This document shows positions 1 through 12,150 of a stretch of DNA of 64,000 bases, piece after piece. The notes under the pieces are model-generated. The model made no database searches. It was not told the origin of the DNA and worked only from the letters and a program-made list of their open reading frames with translations. This DNA is from Tomocerus qinae. Lineage: Eukaryota; Arthropoda; Collembola; Entomobryomorpha; Tomoceridae. Where the stretch lies: the NCBI GenBank assembly GCA_020055645.1, contig CM034546.1, positions 40,858,001-40,922,000 of the forward strand. The letters run 5' to 3'. Both the position numbers and the translations under genes were made by a program. Within the stretch, counting starts at the first letter, position 1; the number at the start of each line of letters is the position of its first letter.

Positions 1-72
1 TTTCTTTTCAAAGCCTCCATCTGCTTTTTTGTCCCAATCTATCCCATCTAGACGGTACGTCATAAATCCTGG

Positions 73-450
73 TCACAACTTTAGGCATGGCGATGCTCTG
101 CTCTTTGTCATAGTAATGTCACCCCAACACTTTTCACACAATTTCAATGTCTGCAGTGCTTTTCGAACCACCAAATTGTAGAATTGGGATGCCATTGGGT
201 CCCCAGACACAAATTCTTTGACGAAGCGAACATCCACGACATATTTAGTTCCATTATTTTCGTTGTTAAGAAGCAGAGGCTCTGGACTTAGAGGTCCGTA
301 AGCAGTGTTGGGAAATTGACCACTTTTTTCCAGTTTTAGGGGGCTGGGTTTTAAAACAGTCAAAATATTATTATAAGTATACATTTTTTGTGGAGAAAGA
401 ATATTTGATAATAAGTTGTTCATGAAAAACATCCAAACGAAATAAAGCAA
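73..450 (-). CDS. Unrecognised open frame, probably part of an element or broken gene
   Basis: A 125-codon open frame on the minus strand. I do not recognise the product. The central part (for example 'KYVVDVRFVKEFVSGD' and 'LKLCEKCWGDIT') has normal amino-acid composition and looks protein-like. The first ~20 codons run into AT-rich spacer that recurs elsewhere in the window (for example near 25.3 kb), so the real coding part probably lies below about position 405. Another minus-strand frame over 1-110 also reads like protein ('VVTRIYDVPSRWDRLGQK'), which suggests a frameshifted continuation running off the left edge. No domain assigned. Confidence 0.25.
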   Translation of the reverse strand: MLYFVWMFFMNNLLSNILSPQKMYTYNNILTVLKPSPLKLEKSGQFPNTAYGPLSPEPLLLNNENNGTKYVVDVRFVKEFVSGDPMASQFYNLVVRKALQTLKLCEKCWGDITMTKSRASPCLKL

Positions 451-992
451 AATTTGTACTTAATAATAAAATTGGGTGCAATAAAAATGATGGTAAATGG
501 TATTTTATATACTGATTCCATATAATAATTTTGGAACACAGAAATGTTCCAGGTTTGGAGGTAATATAAACAGGAATAATTCCGCCTATGTACATGCAGT
601 GGGAGAACCCCAAATTGTCAACACCTTTTTGTCAACCCCCTTTTGTCAACACAATTATTGCCAGATTTTTTTTCAACACCTTTTTGTCAACACGAAACTC
701 CCTTTTTGTCAACAAGTTATAGTATATATAAGATCCTTATAGTGTATGTTTTACAGGAGCTTTAGGAATCGTGGCACACAGACATCTGAGTAGATAGATC
801 GAGTAGAATAGACTGCCTGTGCTCTGATACTCTGTGTAGATTACCATTTTATGCATTATCAGATATGTAAATTTCTGATAATGATAATGAATGGAAGAGG
901 GAAGAGAAGGTAAGGTGTTTGAACTTTATTTGTTCTTGTCCATTTGAGCTGTGCAGAGCAGAGTCCTTTTCTTGCAAGTATTTTTAGGGAAA

Positions 993-1439
993 ATGGCATC
1001 ATATTGTACTTTATTCACTTCAAAAACGAAGAATAAAGTTACACAGCAACTTGCCAGAAACGGTTATGTCTACAGTTTACGGACCCAAAGACCAGATAAA
1101 AGGTACTGGTCTTGTACCGAAAGGGAAATTTGCAGTGCAGTCGTCGTTGAAGAAAATGGACAATTCGGGGAAGGAATCAAAGGCTGGGTAGATGGTAGAC
1201 ATTCTTCCCATGACCCAAATTATAGTCAAGTTGCAAAAAAATTGTGTTTTGGAGAAGCCAAAAAATTAGCAATGGAAAATCCTGAGAAAACAGCTGGACA
1301 AATATACGACCAAGTTACCAAAGAACAAGATTTGGAAACACAAGCAATTCTCCCACCAGAATATTTACTAAAAAAATATATTCTAAGATATAGAGCTAAT
1401 GACTTTTTTTTAAAGATCCTCCTAATGTGTCACAATTGA
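993..1439 (+). pseudogene. MULE transposase, N-terminal FLYWCH-domain fragment
   Basis: Open frame starting at the Met of 'MASYCTLFTSKTKNK'; an upstream in-frame Met at 951 lies in less protein-like sequence. The fragment shows the FLYWCH zinc-finger pattern: 'NGYVYSLRTQRPDKRYWSCT', then Cys-Ser-Ala and a late His pair ('DGRHSSHD'). FLYWCH domains are common DNA-binding modules of arthropod MULE transposases. The tail ('PPEYLLKKYILRY') resembles the linker that normally leads into the catalytic domain, but the frame ends at 1439 and the DDE core is missing. A near-continuous frame resumes after about 1405 ('DPPNVSQLKLSNL'), so at least one frameshift separates it from the C-terminal piece. 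Confidence 0.7.
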
Positions 1440-1469
1440 AATTGTCCAACCTTACAACTTTTAGAGAAC

Positions 1470-1784
1470 GTGTGGATGTGGAACGTCAGGAGTAGGCTCT
1501 TTTCCGATCGTCCACGGACATCCAATCTGGTGGAAGGATGGCACAATAGGTTCCATAGAAAGATGGTCACCTGCCGCCCGGCAATGTTGAAATTCATCAA
1601 CGTGCTACAAAAGGAGCAGCATCGTACTGAAAATACTTTGGCCAGGATCACTATGCAAAACAAATTTCCTAACAAAAAAAATCCTCATGTTGCAAAATTT
1701 ACAGAGTGTTTGAAGACAACAGTTCGCAACAGATCCAATATGGCATTTTCTGAATGGATATATACATTAGCGGGGAAATTGTGA
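1470..1784 (+). pseudogene. MULE transposase, C-terminal fragment
   Basis: Contains 'RPRTSNLVEGWHNRFHRKM', which matches the conserved post-catalytic stretch of MULE transposases (pattern R-T-N-x-x-E-G-W-H). It continues with 'LKFINVLQKEQHRTENTLAR' and stops at 1784. It follows the FLYWCH fragment with only ~30 bp between, where the catalytic core should be. This supports an internal deletion derivative of a once larger element. Confidence 0.7.
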
Positions 1785-2056
1785 TTTATACACGGAATCT
1801 ATTTAACTGATACATTTTTTTATTCTTAATCTTGCTTAATACTTGACATTGCCAGTTGACTGATTAACTTATTTTTTTGCAATAATATTACACACACCTG
1901 AATGCAAACATTTCTAACCTACTGAATAAACATAACAAACATTTTGTTGACAAAAAGAGAATGTTGTGTTGACAAAAAGGAAAACCGTGTCGGTAAAAAG
2001 TTTTTTTTCCTGTTGACATTTATGGGTTGACAATTTGGGGGTGAATCACATGCAGT

Positions 2057-3256
2057 ACGTGTATAGTAAATGGTAACTATTAGTACAAGTTTTATTGGAA
2101 TAATTGAATGTTCAATAATAATAAGTTTAAAGTTTTCCACCAAAAATATTCAAACGAATTAAAGCAAAAATTGTACTTGTTTACTAGTGCAATTGGTGCC
2201 AATAAAACTGTAAGATAGTGTTTAGATAAGATAGAATCCGAATTAGGTCACAAATTGTATAGAATTGTAAATTGTAAGCACCAATAATAATCAATGAGGA
2301 CTTTAAAGCTACTATATATTATTTTAGGTAAGACATTAATTATAGACTTTGATAGATGTAGCAAAAAAATTAACTTACCTATTGCAACCGATTGAATTGA
2401 AAGATTACTTCACTTTCCCGGAATTAATAATTTTCTCTAAATTGTTTACGCCGAAATTAATCTCAATTTAAATTAATTTCAATTATCAGAAGGAAAATGG
2501 CATATATAATAATACATAAAAATTAATTCATCATTAACAATTACAATTTAAGTCCTAGAATGTGGAGTTATTCGTCACTACTTTATGGCAATCACTTTTC
2601 CAGTGATTTTAGGAAAAACATTACCGTTAATGATCACTTACCTTTTATTCAATTCAATATGTTAAAACAGCGTTCCCAAGTTCTAATATTTAAAAAAAAC
2701 ATGAACTAATAAAAATAAAAACCTTAGCACTGAATTTTATACATGGCATCAATTATTTATGGCAAATAGTATTATTATGCACCTTGCCAAAATGCTGAAT
2801 TTTGTACAATTAAATAAGCGATTTGTGAGAAAATTTATAGCAATGGTGTTTTGAATATAAGAAAAATTTGCTTAAATGGGAGTAATACTGAACACGAGCA
2901 TTTAGCTATTTTTGAATATTGTACATCTGATTCTGTAGGGTCTACATGCTTGCTCTGCAGAGTCAAGAAAAGAAATTGTGCATGCAACCTCCGCTTGGCT
3001 AATTTGAATAGCCAATCGCAAAGCAACACGCTTAAAGTTTAAAATGTAAAATTAAACCAAGTATGTAGGGAATGAAAAAACAATAATAAATTGTAAGTTT
3101 AAGTTAACAGCAAATTGCAATGGCATTATAATTAATCACATTTACCTCTTAGATTATTTGCTATTCGCCGTTATTACCGAAACATTGTTTATTCAAAACA
3201 AATATTGTTAATAATTCGTATTCATTAAAGTGTAGAGTTATAATATGCCTACGTCT
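2057..3256. other. Spacer between MULE and CR1, diverged repeat of other spacers
   Basis: No convincing gene. About 2200-2870 resembles the spacers at 33.36-33.81, 43.26-43.66 and 54.24-54.56 kb (shared words such as 'ttctctaaattgtttacg' and 'caaattgtat'). This indicates that receptor genes were duplicated together with flanking DNA. A plus-strand frame at 2851-3042 (63 codons) contains several Cys but no pattern I recognise. Confidence 0.5.
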
Positions 3257-4370
3257 TCAAAATGTTTGAAGTAATTGTACTATCCCAGTGCTTAACGAGA
3301 ATAAGTATGACAATATTTTCTTCCTCTCAACATACTGAAAACCACCCATCATTATTTTGTGTGTTTTTTGAGCATTATGTAACCTTTTCTTGTACAAAAA
3401 TGAGTTCTTGTGGTAGTTGTAAACTGGATTCCAGGATTTGATGCAACTTTTTGATTTATGATAGACTAATGACAGACACCATAGCACAAAAGTCCAAATA
3501 ACCATTACGGTTATAACAACAAATACAAGTCCAACTATAAACCAGGTTTCAAGCTGATGATGTCGTCGGATCAATAAATAGCAGCAGATATAAATACCTC
3601 GCTTTACAAGAAATTGCAATATTACTAAAGGTACTGAACCAATTTCATTGGCCATTTTGGTGAAAATGTTCAACATTTTAAAATATCTGAGGGTATTGCT
3701 TTCTGAGCGGATTTCATTCACAGTTGAATAATATTTTCCCCCGTACCTGTATAGAAAATATTATTTAATTAAAATTCGGTTAATAGTTATATATATATAT
3801 ATAGGTAGTTGGCCCCTTATATCTTGTAACATTAAGTCACATTTTAATTTTGATATTACCTGATTTCAGTTATAATTAATTTGCAATTAGCAATGTATAT
3901 TGCCATCGATACTAAAAGAAAAACTGTCAAAGTAATTTCTGAAAATGCCACCCATGAAGAAAGTAAAAAGTGGATAAGTACAAGAGTACAGTAAACGTAT
4001 GTAAATTCTTCTGTTGTGGGAAGTAAGGAAGTAAAGAATAATGGCCACTGAGGTAATAATATTGCCAAATAAACCCAAATATACATATATGCATAAATAA
4101 AGATTGTGACTTTTTGGTAATTTCAACACATAACTTAATTAAAATAAAAAAGAAGTACAAATGGCTTGATAAAAGGAAAAAAAATAGTTTGACTTTTGCT
4201 ATTTTGCTTTCTGAGGGCTTAAGCTTTCCCCTTCCTATAGCAAATGGTAAGCTACCCAAATAATGTCCATGGTAGACACATTTAATTAATAGTTCCCGAC
4301 AAATTGAAAAGCATAAAGCCGCATTTAGCGATGGAACTTTAATGTGGTTTTTTAAAAATTGAAAATACAT
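3257..4370 (-). pseudogene. CR1: alpha-subfamily chemoreceptor pseudogene with an exon 1/exon 2 deletion fusion
   Basis: Seven-transmembrane receptor of the arthropod gustatory/odorant-receptor type. Exon 3 is 3257-3746 (acceptor acag at 3747-3750; stop at 3257) and reads open, ending in the last membrane segment 'LSYLFSLSTGIVQLLQTF'. The exon 2 donor is at 3860/3859. Exon 1 starts at Met 4370 ('MYFQFLKNHIK') and keeps the 'HGHYLGSLPFAIGR' motif and TM1. After 'FMHICIF', near 4086-4095, the sequence jumps straight into the middle of exon 2 ('LAILLPQWPLFFTSLLPTTE') in another frame. The end of TM2, the intron and the start of exon 2 are missing, a loss of roughly 60 codons compared with CR5. 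Intron 2 contains a short TA microsatellite. A functional product is unlikely. Confidence 0.8.
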
Positions 4371-6067
4371 ATTTATTTGTGAAATAGAAAGTATTTATCT
4401 ATTTTATATGTAGGAATTCTGTAAAGAAACGGTAACCTTATTAATACTAATTATCGTAGTAAGCTAGAGTTATTTGAAACATTTGAAATTTGAAAAGAGT
4501 AGTACTGTTGTAATTCAGTAATCCCGAATTAACAAAGACTAACTACTGTAACGACTGCAATGCAGTTATTGAGTGGAGAAAAATCCGAAAAGGCAGAGAG
4601 ACTGTTATTTACAGACATGTATTGCTTATAAAAATGGAGTGGCATGCATATAAAGTGTACTTTCGTCAGGGTTAGTTATAAAACAGAATTTTGATGGCTT
4701 AATTGTAGACAATTATTGCATAAATTATTACTCGGTATCATGTTTTTCACTTTACACTTCGCTGTCCCAATAAACCAACACCTCTCTGACTTATCACATA
4801 ACATGTACAGGTATATGGAATTTCCAAAGGTTCAGGAAAATAATCATAATAATATATCTTCACCCGATGTTGTAAAGCAGAAGTTGATTTGAATAAAGTA
4901 TACAATGGTATTTAAATACTTTATAATTATTTACCATTTTTGTCAGAAGGAAAGGGAATGGAACACTTAATAATAAGGACAGTGTACACAATATACCATT
5001 TACCAACTGCCAGTGGTTAATGACATTTAGCCGACACAGTGTCCAATGTCTCCTTAATCTGAAATCTTTTGATTAGGAAAAGTTAGGAAAAAATGTAAAA
5101 CCTTTTCGATTTTAGCTCGAACGTTTTATTTTTACTTTTTGTTGCTCCGCACCCTCAACCAACTACATTTTTGAATAAGTAACTATATACTAGTACCTAA
5201 GTAACCTATTTTTGAAAATAAAAAGTTTAGAAAAATATTATTCGAATAGTACTGACTTCTCTTATATGGACATTTATTGCTTATAATAAAAGGTTTGGAG
5301 GGAATTCAAAATAAATAGCTTTTTGATATTGGGGATCTAGATGGATTTGCAGAAGACATTTCGTGTCTTTAAGAATAATTTTGCAAAAGATCCATATTGA
5401 ATGTGGAGACAGTGGGCATTTTATTAGTGAGTTATTATCAAACATTTAACAATGCAGTTATATAATTTTTTGCAAGATTGTGCCTTTGAGTTTGTACATT
5501 TTCCCATTTTATCCCGGGGAAAAATTTGCTAGCAAGTTTTTTTTTGGTGATATGTACTTTATCAAATGACTATATACTATTACCAGTTGATGTAATTTAG
5601 AATTGTGGTTAATACTAGTTCAATGGCAGCTAATAAACCAATTGCATTTACTGAAAAGCTCAAAATAATGGTCCGACTCCGAATTAGGTCCTAAATTGCA
5701 TATAATCAACAAAATACCTGGGTAAGTAAAGAAAACAAGATGTTAAGCTGCCAAAATTTAAATATTTCTGGAAAGACCCGTAACTGTCCTTAAAGTCTAC
5801 ATTTTTATTTGAAAAGCTCAGCTTAAACATTTTTGGCTTAATAGAGTTTAATCATGGTCATGATTTATTCTTCATTACTGTTTAAGATGAACTAAATTTG
5901 TTCCAGACTAATTATAAGTAGTAGTTGAACAGTGCTCTATGTCATAGACGTTGCCACATTTTGCTGAAATGCCCATGCGCGTATACAAGTCATTTAACAT
6001 AAAACAAGAAAGTACAATAATATGAGTGAACATTAGCTTATTATTTAGAAATTAGACATTGTTAATG
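4371..6067. other. Spacer between CR1 and CR2; no gene
   Basis: 4430-5020 is alpha-type upstream sequence that also precedes CR3 and CR5. 5270-5600 resembles the region upstream of CR2 (8320-8640) although no receptor exon lies next to it, so this may be the leftover flank of a lost gene copy. I see no RNA gene or convincing open frame. Confidence 0.5.
4942..5005 (-). promoter_or_regulatory. Conserved upstream block of alpha-subfamily receptor genes (role unproven)
   Basis: A block around the words 'agaaggaaagggaatgg' and 'aacacttaataa' lies ~570 bp upstream of the CR1 start. The same block sits ~570-600 bp upstream of CR5 (19596-19650) and CR3 (13276-13332, once the inserted LTR and MITE are discounted), and at 35676-35740 with no gene attached. 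The even spacing and similarity show common descent; a regulatory role is only a guess. Confidence 0.25.
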
Positions 6068-6490
6068 CAAAGGTATTGAAAAACCAGGTTTTTTAGAAAA
6101 AAGCCCTCGACCTCGGGCTTTTCGGGTTTAAAGGGCTTTTTCGTTTGGTATAACTTTGGCATAAATTGCAAGCCTATACTATACCATAAAAGAAAACAAA
6201 AACTGACAATTATAACAATGCAATCCTGGAACTACTATTATTAACCTTTGTAAAAACAGAAATTAAAGCATAAAATTTTTTATCATGTTTTAATAGCAAA
6301 CGCACTTTTGTGAGTATCTATATTATTATTACTGTTTGATAACAACCGGTGAAATACTGCATTATAATATTGTACTGGTTACATAGACTTTATGAAACCT
6401 CTTACTTCATATCGTTAATGTGGAGAATATGTATGTTAGGTAATTAGAATTGAACATAATTATGTATAAGTGACAATACACAATAATCTC
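6068..6490 (-). mobile_element. Partial copy of the hAT-like element seen intact at 27.85-28.69 kb
   Basis: Begins caaaggtattgaaaaacc, which matches the complement of the right end of the 27848-28690 element (cgataccttg). It continues with the same order of words: 'tttttagaaaaaagccctcg', a gggcttttt run, 'ggcataaattgcaagcctat', 'aatgcaatcctggaact' and 'cttttgtgagtatctatatt'. The opposite G/T-rich end is not present, so this copy is truncated or too decayed to follow past about 6490. Confidence 0.6.
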
Positions 6491-6752
6491 CACAGACGAT
6501 CAAAAAATGCATTAACCAATCCACCCCAAATAATTATATTTTTCTTTTGGGAAAATAGGTGTGATCTTAGAGGTCAGAAATTGTGGTATATACCAGAGCG
6601 TACTCAAGATTTTATAGAGTAGGAAACAATTGTACACTCTGCCTATTATAATTCCACCTAATAAAGGAATTTCAGGAATAATTAAATAATCATTTATTGC
6701 CAATGGGTTATTATGGTTTACTGGGCATGACAGCAAAACCATAAAATTATAT

Positions 6753-8148
6753 TTAAAATGTCTGAAGCAGTTGTACAATGCCGCAGCTTAAAGAGTGTAA
6801 GTATGACATCATTTTTTTCCGTCTGACGACCTGGAAGCCACCAATTAGTATTTTGTGAGTTTGTTGAGCAGCATAATGTAATCTCTTCTTGTATGGAAAT
6901 AATTTGTCCCTTTTGTAACTGTAAACTGGGTTTCAGGATTTAATGCAACTCTTTGATTTGTAGTAGACCACTGATAGACTCCATAATACAAAAATCCATA
7001 TCATTGTCACGGTTACGATTGCAAATAATCGTCCCGTTATAAACAAAATCTGCAGGTGATTATGTTGGCGAATCACTAAATAGCAACAAAGATAAATGCC
7101 TCGTTTCAGTAGAAACTGAAGCATAACTAATACAGTTGTGGCAATTTCGTTGACCATTTTAGTGAAAATATTCAGCATCTTGAAATATTTCAGTGTATTG
7201 CTTTCTGACCGGAGTTCATTTGTTGTTGTATACGATTTCCCACCATATCTACAGCCATAAAATATGTTCATTAGGTATTACAAAATTAATTAATGAATTA
7301 AATTATTGGGACATTCAAAATTAAAATAGATAATCTTAATTTATCCTGCGGACATTACCTTATTTTCACGGATAATTATTTTATATGTGGTAATATATAT
7401 TCCAATTGTTATTAAAAGAAACATAAACAATGTAAACCCTGCATAACATAGCCATGAATAAATTAAAAAATGGATGAAAAGGAAGGTATAGTATAGATAT
7501 GAAAAATCGTCTCTAGTTGGGAGTAGTGAGGTAACAAAAATTGGCCAGTGTGGCTTAAAAATTGGTGCAACAACATAAAATACTGGATATATTCTTGCTA
7601 GATATATCCACATAGAGCTTATTAACGTGGCATGAAATGGTGTCAGTTCATATCTTGATTTCTCCACAACAAATTGATCTAGTCAAAATACAATATAATA
7701 GGAATTACGTCATTAGGTAGACAAAAATAATGTATTTAATAATAAGTATTTTATTATTACCAGCAAAGTCGTCACCCAACTTTAGGACTCCATTAATTGT
7801 CGAAATCATCGTATCACATTTGAGAATCAAACAATACATGGACGATAATCGGAGCCTACACAAATAAATATTTAGAGATGTCGAATTTTTACGACTTCCA
7901 TGGAAAAATACAATCAAAAGATACGCCAAGTAAATATGAAGCATCAAAAATACAAAAAGTTGTTTTGCTTTCACTAATTTGCTAGCCGAATGTTCAACTC
8001 TTCCATTTTTGGTCCAAACTAAAGGAACGATACCAAAGAAATATCCCTGTTTTACAGATTTTTGTAATAGTCCTCGATAAATCGAAGCACATATTTCTGT
8101 ATTCAGTCTCACAGCAGTATCATAGTTTTTAAGGTAATGAAAAATCAT
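6753..8148 (-). pseudogene. CR2: delta-subfamily chemoreceptor pseudogene (nonsense codon, frameshift)
   Basis: Three receptor exons. Exon 1 is 7761-8148 (Met of 'MIFHYLKNYDTAVRLN', donor after 7761). Exon 2 is 7359-7678 ('DQFVVEKSRYELTPFH...'). Exon 3 ends with TAA at 6753-6755. The Trp of the conserved 'SCIKSWNPVY' is changed to TGA at 6933-6935; past this codon the frame stays receptor-like to the normal end. Exon 2 is 320 nt instead of the family's 319, with the extra base near its 3' end ('REN' instead of 'REI'), so splicing would shift frame. TM2 in exon 1 is about seven residues shorter than in CR4. Closest relative here is CR9, which shares the 'GSRxNS' loop after TM1. Confidence 0.8.
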
Positions 8149-9239
8149 TTTTTTGTTTTGTATTTTTAAAATAGAGTTTACTATTGAGCGTTTCGAAATT
8201 TAGACTGTGATGCCAATATATCTAGAATTCGAACTCTGAACAGACGGCACTAGTCATAAAATAATATCAGAAAAATTGTACTCGAATCGAAATGTTGTCA
8301 CTGTAATAGAAATTTATTGCTTATAATGAAAGGTTTGAGGGCAATTTAAAAAATATAGCGTTTTCCTATCAGGTTCTACATCGATTTGTAAGACATTTCG
8401 GCCAAACTATTTTTTTTCTTTAGGAATAATTTTAGGGAAAGGTTGTAGATTGAATAGGGAGACAATGGTAATTTTATTACCAATGTTGGTATGATACACA
8501 CAAGCACGCAATTATACTTTTACAATATTGAAAATTTTTCCCGGGGGTGTTATTATGTTATATAGCAAAAATTCTTGTGGCAAGTAGCAATAAATATGTA
8601 CTTTGGCAAAAGACTTTTTATTACCGGTTTACCTAATTTAGGATGATTGTTATGGAAGAAGAATTATTTTATTACGGTCAGTATTAAAAAAGCAGAATAT
8701 TTAACGAATTTCCAAGGAATTGTGATGTTTGTAGAAATTATATAGTTTTTATCTACTAAAGTTAGCTAGCAGTAAGTTACAAATTTAATGGCCATGGAAA
8801 ACATTTAGACGACTCACATACACAATTAAGACAAAGCCATATTTGTGGTTAATACTAATTCAACGGGTACCTACTGAGTGCTTATTATGCCAAATTGGCA
8901 TATAGTAGCATTGTCATTGCCAATAACATACCATAAATATTATTTCTTGGAAAACATGTACCTGACTCATTTTTTATTAACGTCCACACTTCTAATTAAA
9001 AAGCTCAGTATACCCAAATATCTTCTTTATTGGCGTTGAAAAGTGGATAATAATAATAAGGACTCAGACTACAAGAGTACCTGTTTTATCTTTGCTACCG
9101 CTACCGCAAAGAAATAGTAGAATCAACATTATGGGACCAATTTATATAAAATAATAATGGCTTTAAATTCTTTTTCAGTAATTAATAGTAATTATAAGTG
9201 GAACAAAAATTTGTCCTATTTATAAAGTTCGGGGTCAAA
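8149..9239. other. CR2 upstream region and spacer; no gene
   Basis: 8320-8640 resembles 5270-5600 and, more weakly, the CR9 upstream region (40960-41090): words such as 'gatcgatttgtaa' and 'agacatttcg'. No open frame or RNA gene that I can support. Confidence 0.45.
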
Positions 9240-9657
9240 AAGAAGAAAAATACGTTTGCCAGTAAGGTGTTTGTGTTTATTATAACCGTTTCTGGCTAAT
9301 TGATGTGTTATTTTATTTTAGAAGTAAATAACCTCGAATATAAAGCCATATTGGAAAAAATGGAACTTACAAAGCCAGATTGGCGGTTGAGAATAAGAAC
9401 TAAATTACTGAGTCATCGACTTACGTACATTCTTTCGTATCATCAGTTCATATGAATATCTGATAATGCATAAAATGTTAATGCGAGGTTAGACAGAGAC
9501 AGAGTTGATGTAGAGTTGTGTGCAATTTGCATTGCGTTATAATGCTATATGACAAATTCTTATAAGATATAAACAAATTGTTGACAAAAAAGGATTTCAA
9601 AAAAGCCTGTTGACAAAAAGGTGCTGACAAAAAGGTATTGACAATAAAGGGTTCTTC
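9240..9657 (-). mobile_element. Decayed left end of a second MULE copy, same family as 601-2047
   Basis: Read on the minus strand, it starts ggaagaaccctttattgtca at about 9657. It then has the gttgacaaaaaggt/gctgacaaaaaggt subterminal words, followed by 'ttttatgcattatcagatat' (compare 850-868) and 'agccagaaacggttat' (compare 1050-1066). It ends inside the FLYWCH coding part. The catalytic and right-hand parts are missing. This is an older, truncated relative of the copy at 601-2047. Confidence 0.65.
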
Positions 9658-10107
9658 CTTAAGATAATAGTTTATAGGAAATTCACTTATCCTGAATATT
9701 TGGCACCTTCAGTCTTCCAGGTTGCCCTAAAAGTAAGACTACACCCGCCCCTACTCGGCCTCTCCGAAGTTGATGATTAAAGGAATTTTTAAACCCAATA
9801 GGACGCACAGCCTTAATAAAGGGATGACTGTAGGCGAAACAAATACACAGAAATTGGCCGAGGATGTTATCTTGAAAAATGATGCCGAATTAGTTGTGAT
9901 TTCTGAAAAAAAAAATTATTTTATGTGTGCATTTGATTCTACAAAATAGCCATTAGTAAGATGGCCCGGCATTATCCACCTATAGTCTTAAGTTCTAAGA
10001 ACACATCAAGATATGAAAAAAATCTTTATGTACATTTCCAATTTAATTTAATTATGAACCAGTTTATTCCTTTAGAATAATAGCAGTTCGTAAAAAATAT
10101 TTTTAAA

Positions 10108-10212
10108 ATGTTTGAAGGAGTTGTACACCGCCGCAGCTTAGAGAGTGTAAATATGACATAATTTTTTGTCGTCTGACGACCTGGAACCCACCAACTAATA
10201 TTTTGTGCGTTT
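10108..10212 (-). pseudogene. Isolated 3' end of receptor exon 3
   Basis: About 100 bp matching the last ~33 codons of exon 3: stop, 'LLQTF' region, 'CGGVQLL'-like stretch and the lysine/arginine patch before TM7. The similarity breaks off at 'tttgtgcg' and ordinary spacer follows. A relic of a receptor copy otherwise deleted or never fully duplicated. Confidence 0.55.
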
Positions 10213-10415
10213 TCACATATTTACCATTTTCCCACAATATAGTTTGTAGGTTTAAGCTAACAACAAATTCCCAAATTATAATTAATCACATTTATCTTTT
10301 AGATTATTCGATATTTACCGTTGTTACATTGTTTACTCAAAACAACACACAATTATTCTTTGAAAATTTAATTTTTATTAGTGATGGGTTACTAATATTT
10401 TCCTAAAACATGTCT

Positions 10416-12012
10416 TTAAAATGTTTGAAGTAATTTTACCATACCAGTGCTTAATGAGGATAAGTATGACAATATTTTCTTTCTCCTAACATACTGAAAA
10501 CCACCCATCATTATTTTGTGTGTTTTTTGAGCAGCATGAACCCTCTTCTTATACGGAAACGAATTTTTGTCGTAGTTGTAAACTGGATTCCAGCATTTGA
10601 TACAGTTTTTTGATTTATGATAAACTAAAGAAAGACACCACAAAACAAAAGTCCACAAAATGATTACGGTTGTAACAACAAACATAAGTCCAATTATAAA
10701 CCAACTTTCAAGCTGATGATGTCGTCGGATCAATAAACATCAGTAGATATAAATACATCGTTTTACAAAAAATTGCAATATTACTAAAGGTAATGAACCA
10801 ATTTCATTGGCCATTTTGGTGAAAATGTTCACAATTTTGAAATATTTGAGGGATTGCTTCCTGAACGAATTTCATTCACAGTTAAATAAGATTTTCCACC
10901 GTATCTACATAGAAAATAATATCAATTTAAAATTTGGTCATTGAGTAATTATATTTTATAATATCAATGAAAATTTTTATTCCATTTTGATATTACCTAA
11001 TTTCAGTTATAATTAACTTGTAATTAGCAATGTATATTCCCATCGTTACTAAAAGAAAAAGCTCTAAGGTAATCGTTGCAAATACTGCCCATGAAAAAAA
11101 CCAAGAAGTGGATGAATACAAGGGTACAGTAAGCATATGAAAATTCTTCTGTCGCAGGAAGTAAGGAGGTAAGGAATAATGGCCACTGATGTAATATTAT
11201 TGCTAAACTGGAGAAAAATATTGGAAACATTTTAAAAAAATAAATGCTTGCAACTTGTAGTATTTTGTCATGAAACGGTGTCAGCTTGTGTTTTTCTTTA
11301 TTCGCAAGAAATTTATCTGGAAAGAAATAAAATTCAACGTATTTTAGAAAAACCAATAATTACTATACAAAAAATTATTCCTATATGTCGCAAAATTAAA
11401 TATATATCTGTGCCATGACAATTGCAGCTTTTTGTTGCATGCTCATGTGTGTAAACAATAAATATGTCATAAAACAAGGAAGTCCGATACTGATATAACT
11501 AAACATTAGTTTATTTTGAAACTAAACAATGTTAATACGCCTTCATTTTAAAATTTAGCAAATAGACTTGTGGCCTAGTTGTTAATGAAAATTCAATTTT
11601 TTGCTTACTTATAAAATCTTCATTTAGTTGAAATAATCCATTAATAAACGATATTATGGTATCACCTTTTAAAATAATACCATACATAGCAAATAACGCC
11701 ATAGTCATACAGATTAATTCAAATATACATATATGCATAAATAGAGATTTTTTGTTAATCTCAACAAAAGAATTAATTAAAACAAATACGAAATACACGT
11801 GGCTTATTAAAAGGAGTAAAAATAGTTTGGCTTTTGTTATTTTGCTTCCCGAGGGCTTAAGCTTTCCATCCGGTCCTTAAAGTAAAAGGTATGCTACTCA
11901 AATAATATCTGTGATGGACACATTTTATTAATAGTTCTCGACAAATTGAAAAGCATATTGTCGCGTTCAGCGATACAACTTTAATGTGGTCTTTTAAAAA
12001 CTGAAAATACAT
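10416..12012 (-). pseudogene. CR3: alpha-subfamily chemoreceptor pseudogene, several breaks
   Basis: Exon 1 is 11609-12012, exon 2 is 10997-11316, and exon 3 runs from about 10905 to the stop at 10416. Sequence is very close to CR5 and CR1. Breaks seen: a one-base frame change in exon 1 after 'SIPFTL' (~11875); one extra base in exon 2 (320 nt), changing frame after 'IHFLVF'; a one-base loss in exon 3 near 10856 (compare CR1 gggtattgc); and a TGA at 10740-10742 where CR1 and CR5 have Cys. Splice sites are still recognisable (acceptor ttccag before 11316, donor gtaag after 11609). Last membrane segment and stop are intact. No function expected. Confidence 0.8.
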
Positions 12013-12150
12013 CTTTGTTTGTGATACAGAACGTATTTATCTGTTTTGCACCGAAAATGTATTCAAAGTAATTCGTAACGACAACGGGTATTGATACTAA
12101 TTTTCGTATACTAAGCTAGCTTATTTAAAAATTAGAAATTTGTAGAGTAG

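Larger units (their letters stand above)
601..2047 (+). mobile_element. MULE-type DNA transposon, internally deleted copy with TIRs and 9-bp target duplication
   Basis: The 9-bp direct repeat acatgcagt stands at 592-600 and 2048-2056, directly outside the element. The ends are inverted: the left end carries ccccaaattgtcaac near 608 and the right end carries its complement near 2027-2041. Inside both ends the word ttgtcaac (or its complement) recurs several times next to T/C-rich spacers (left 612-715, right 1938-2030). 8-10 bp duplications and a FLYWCH-containing transposase are typical of Mutator-like elements. Two coding pieces remain (993-1439 and 1470-1784); the catalytic middle of the transposase is absent, so this copy is non-autonomous. 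Confidence 0.85.
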
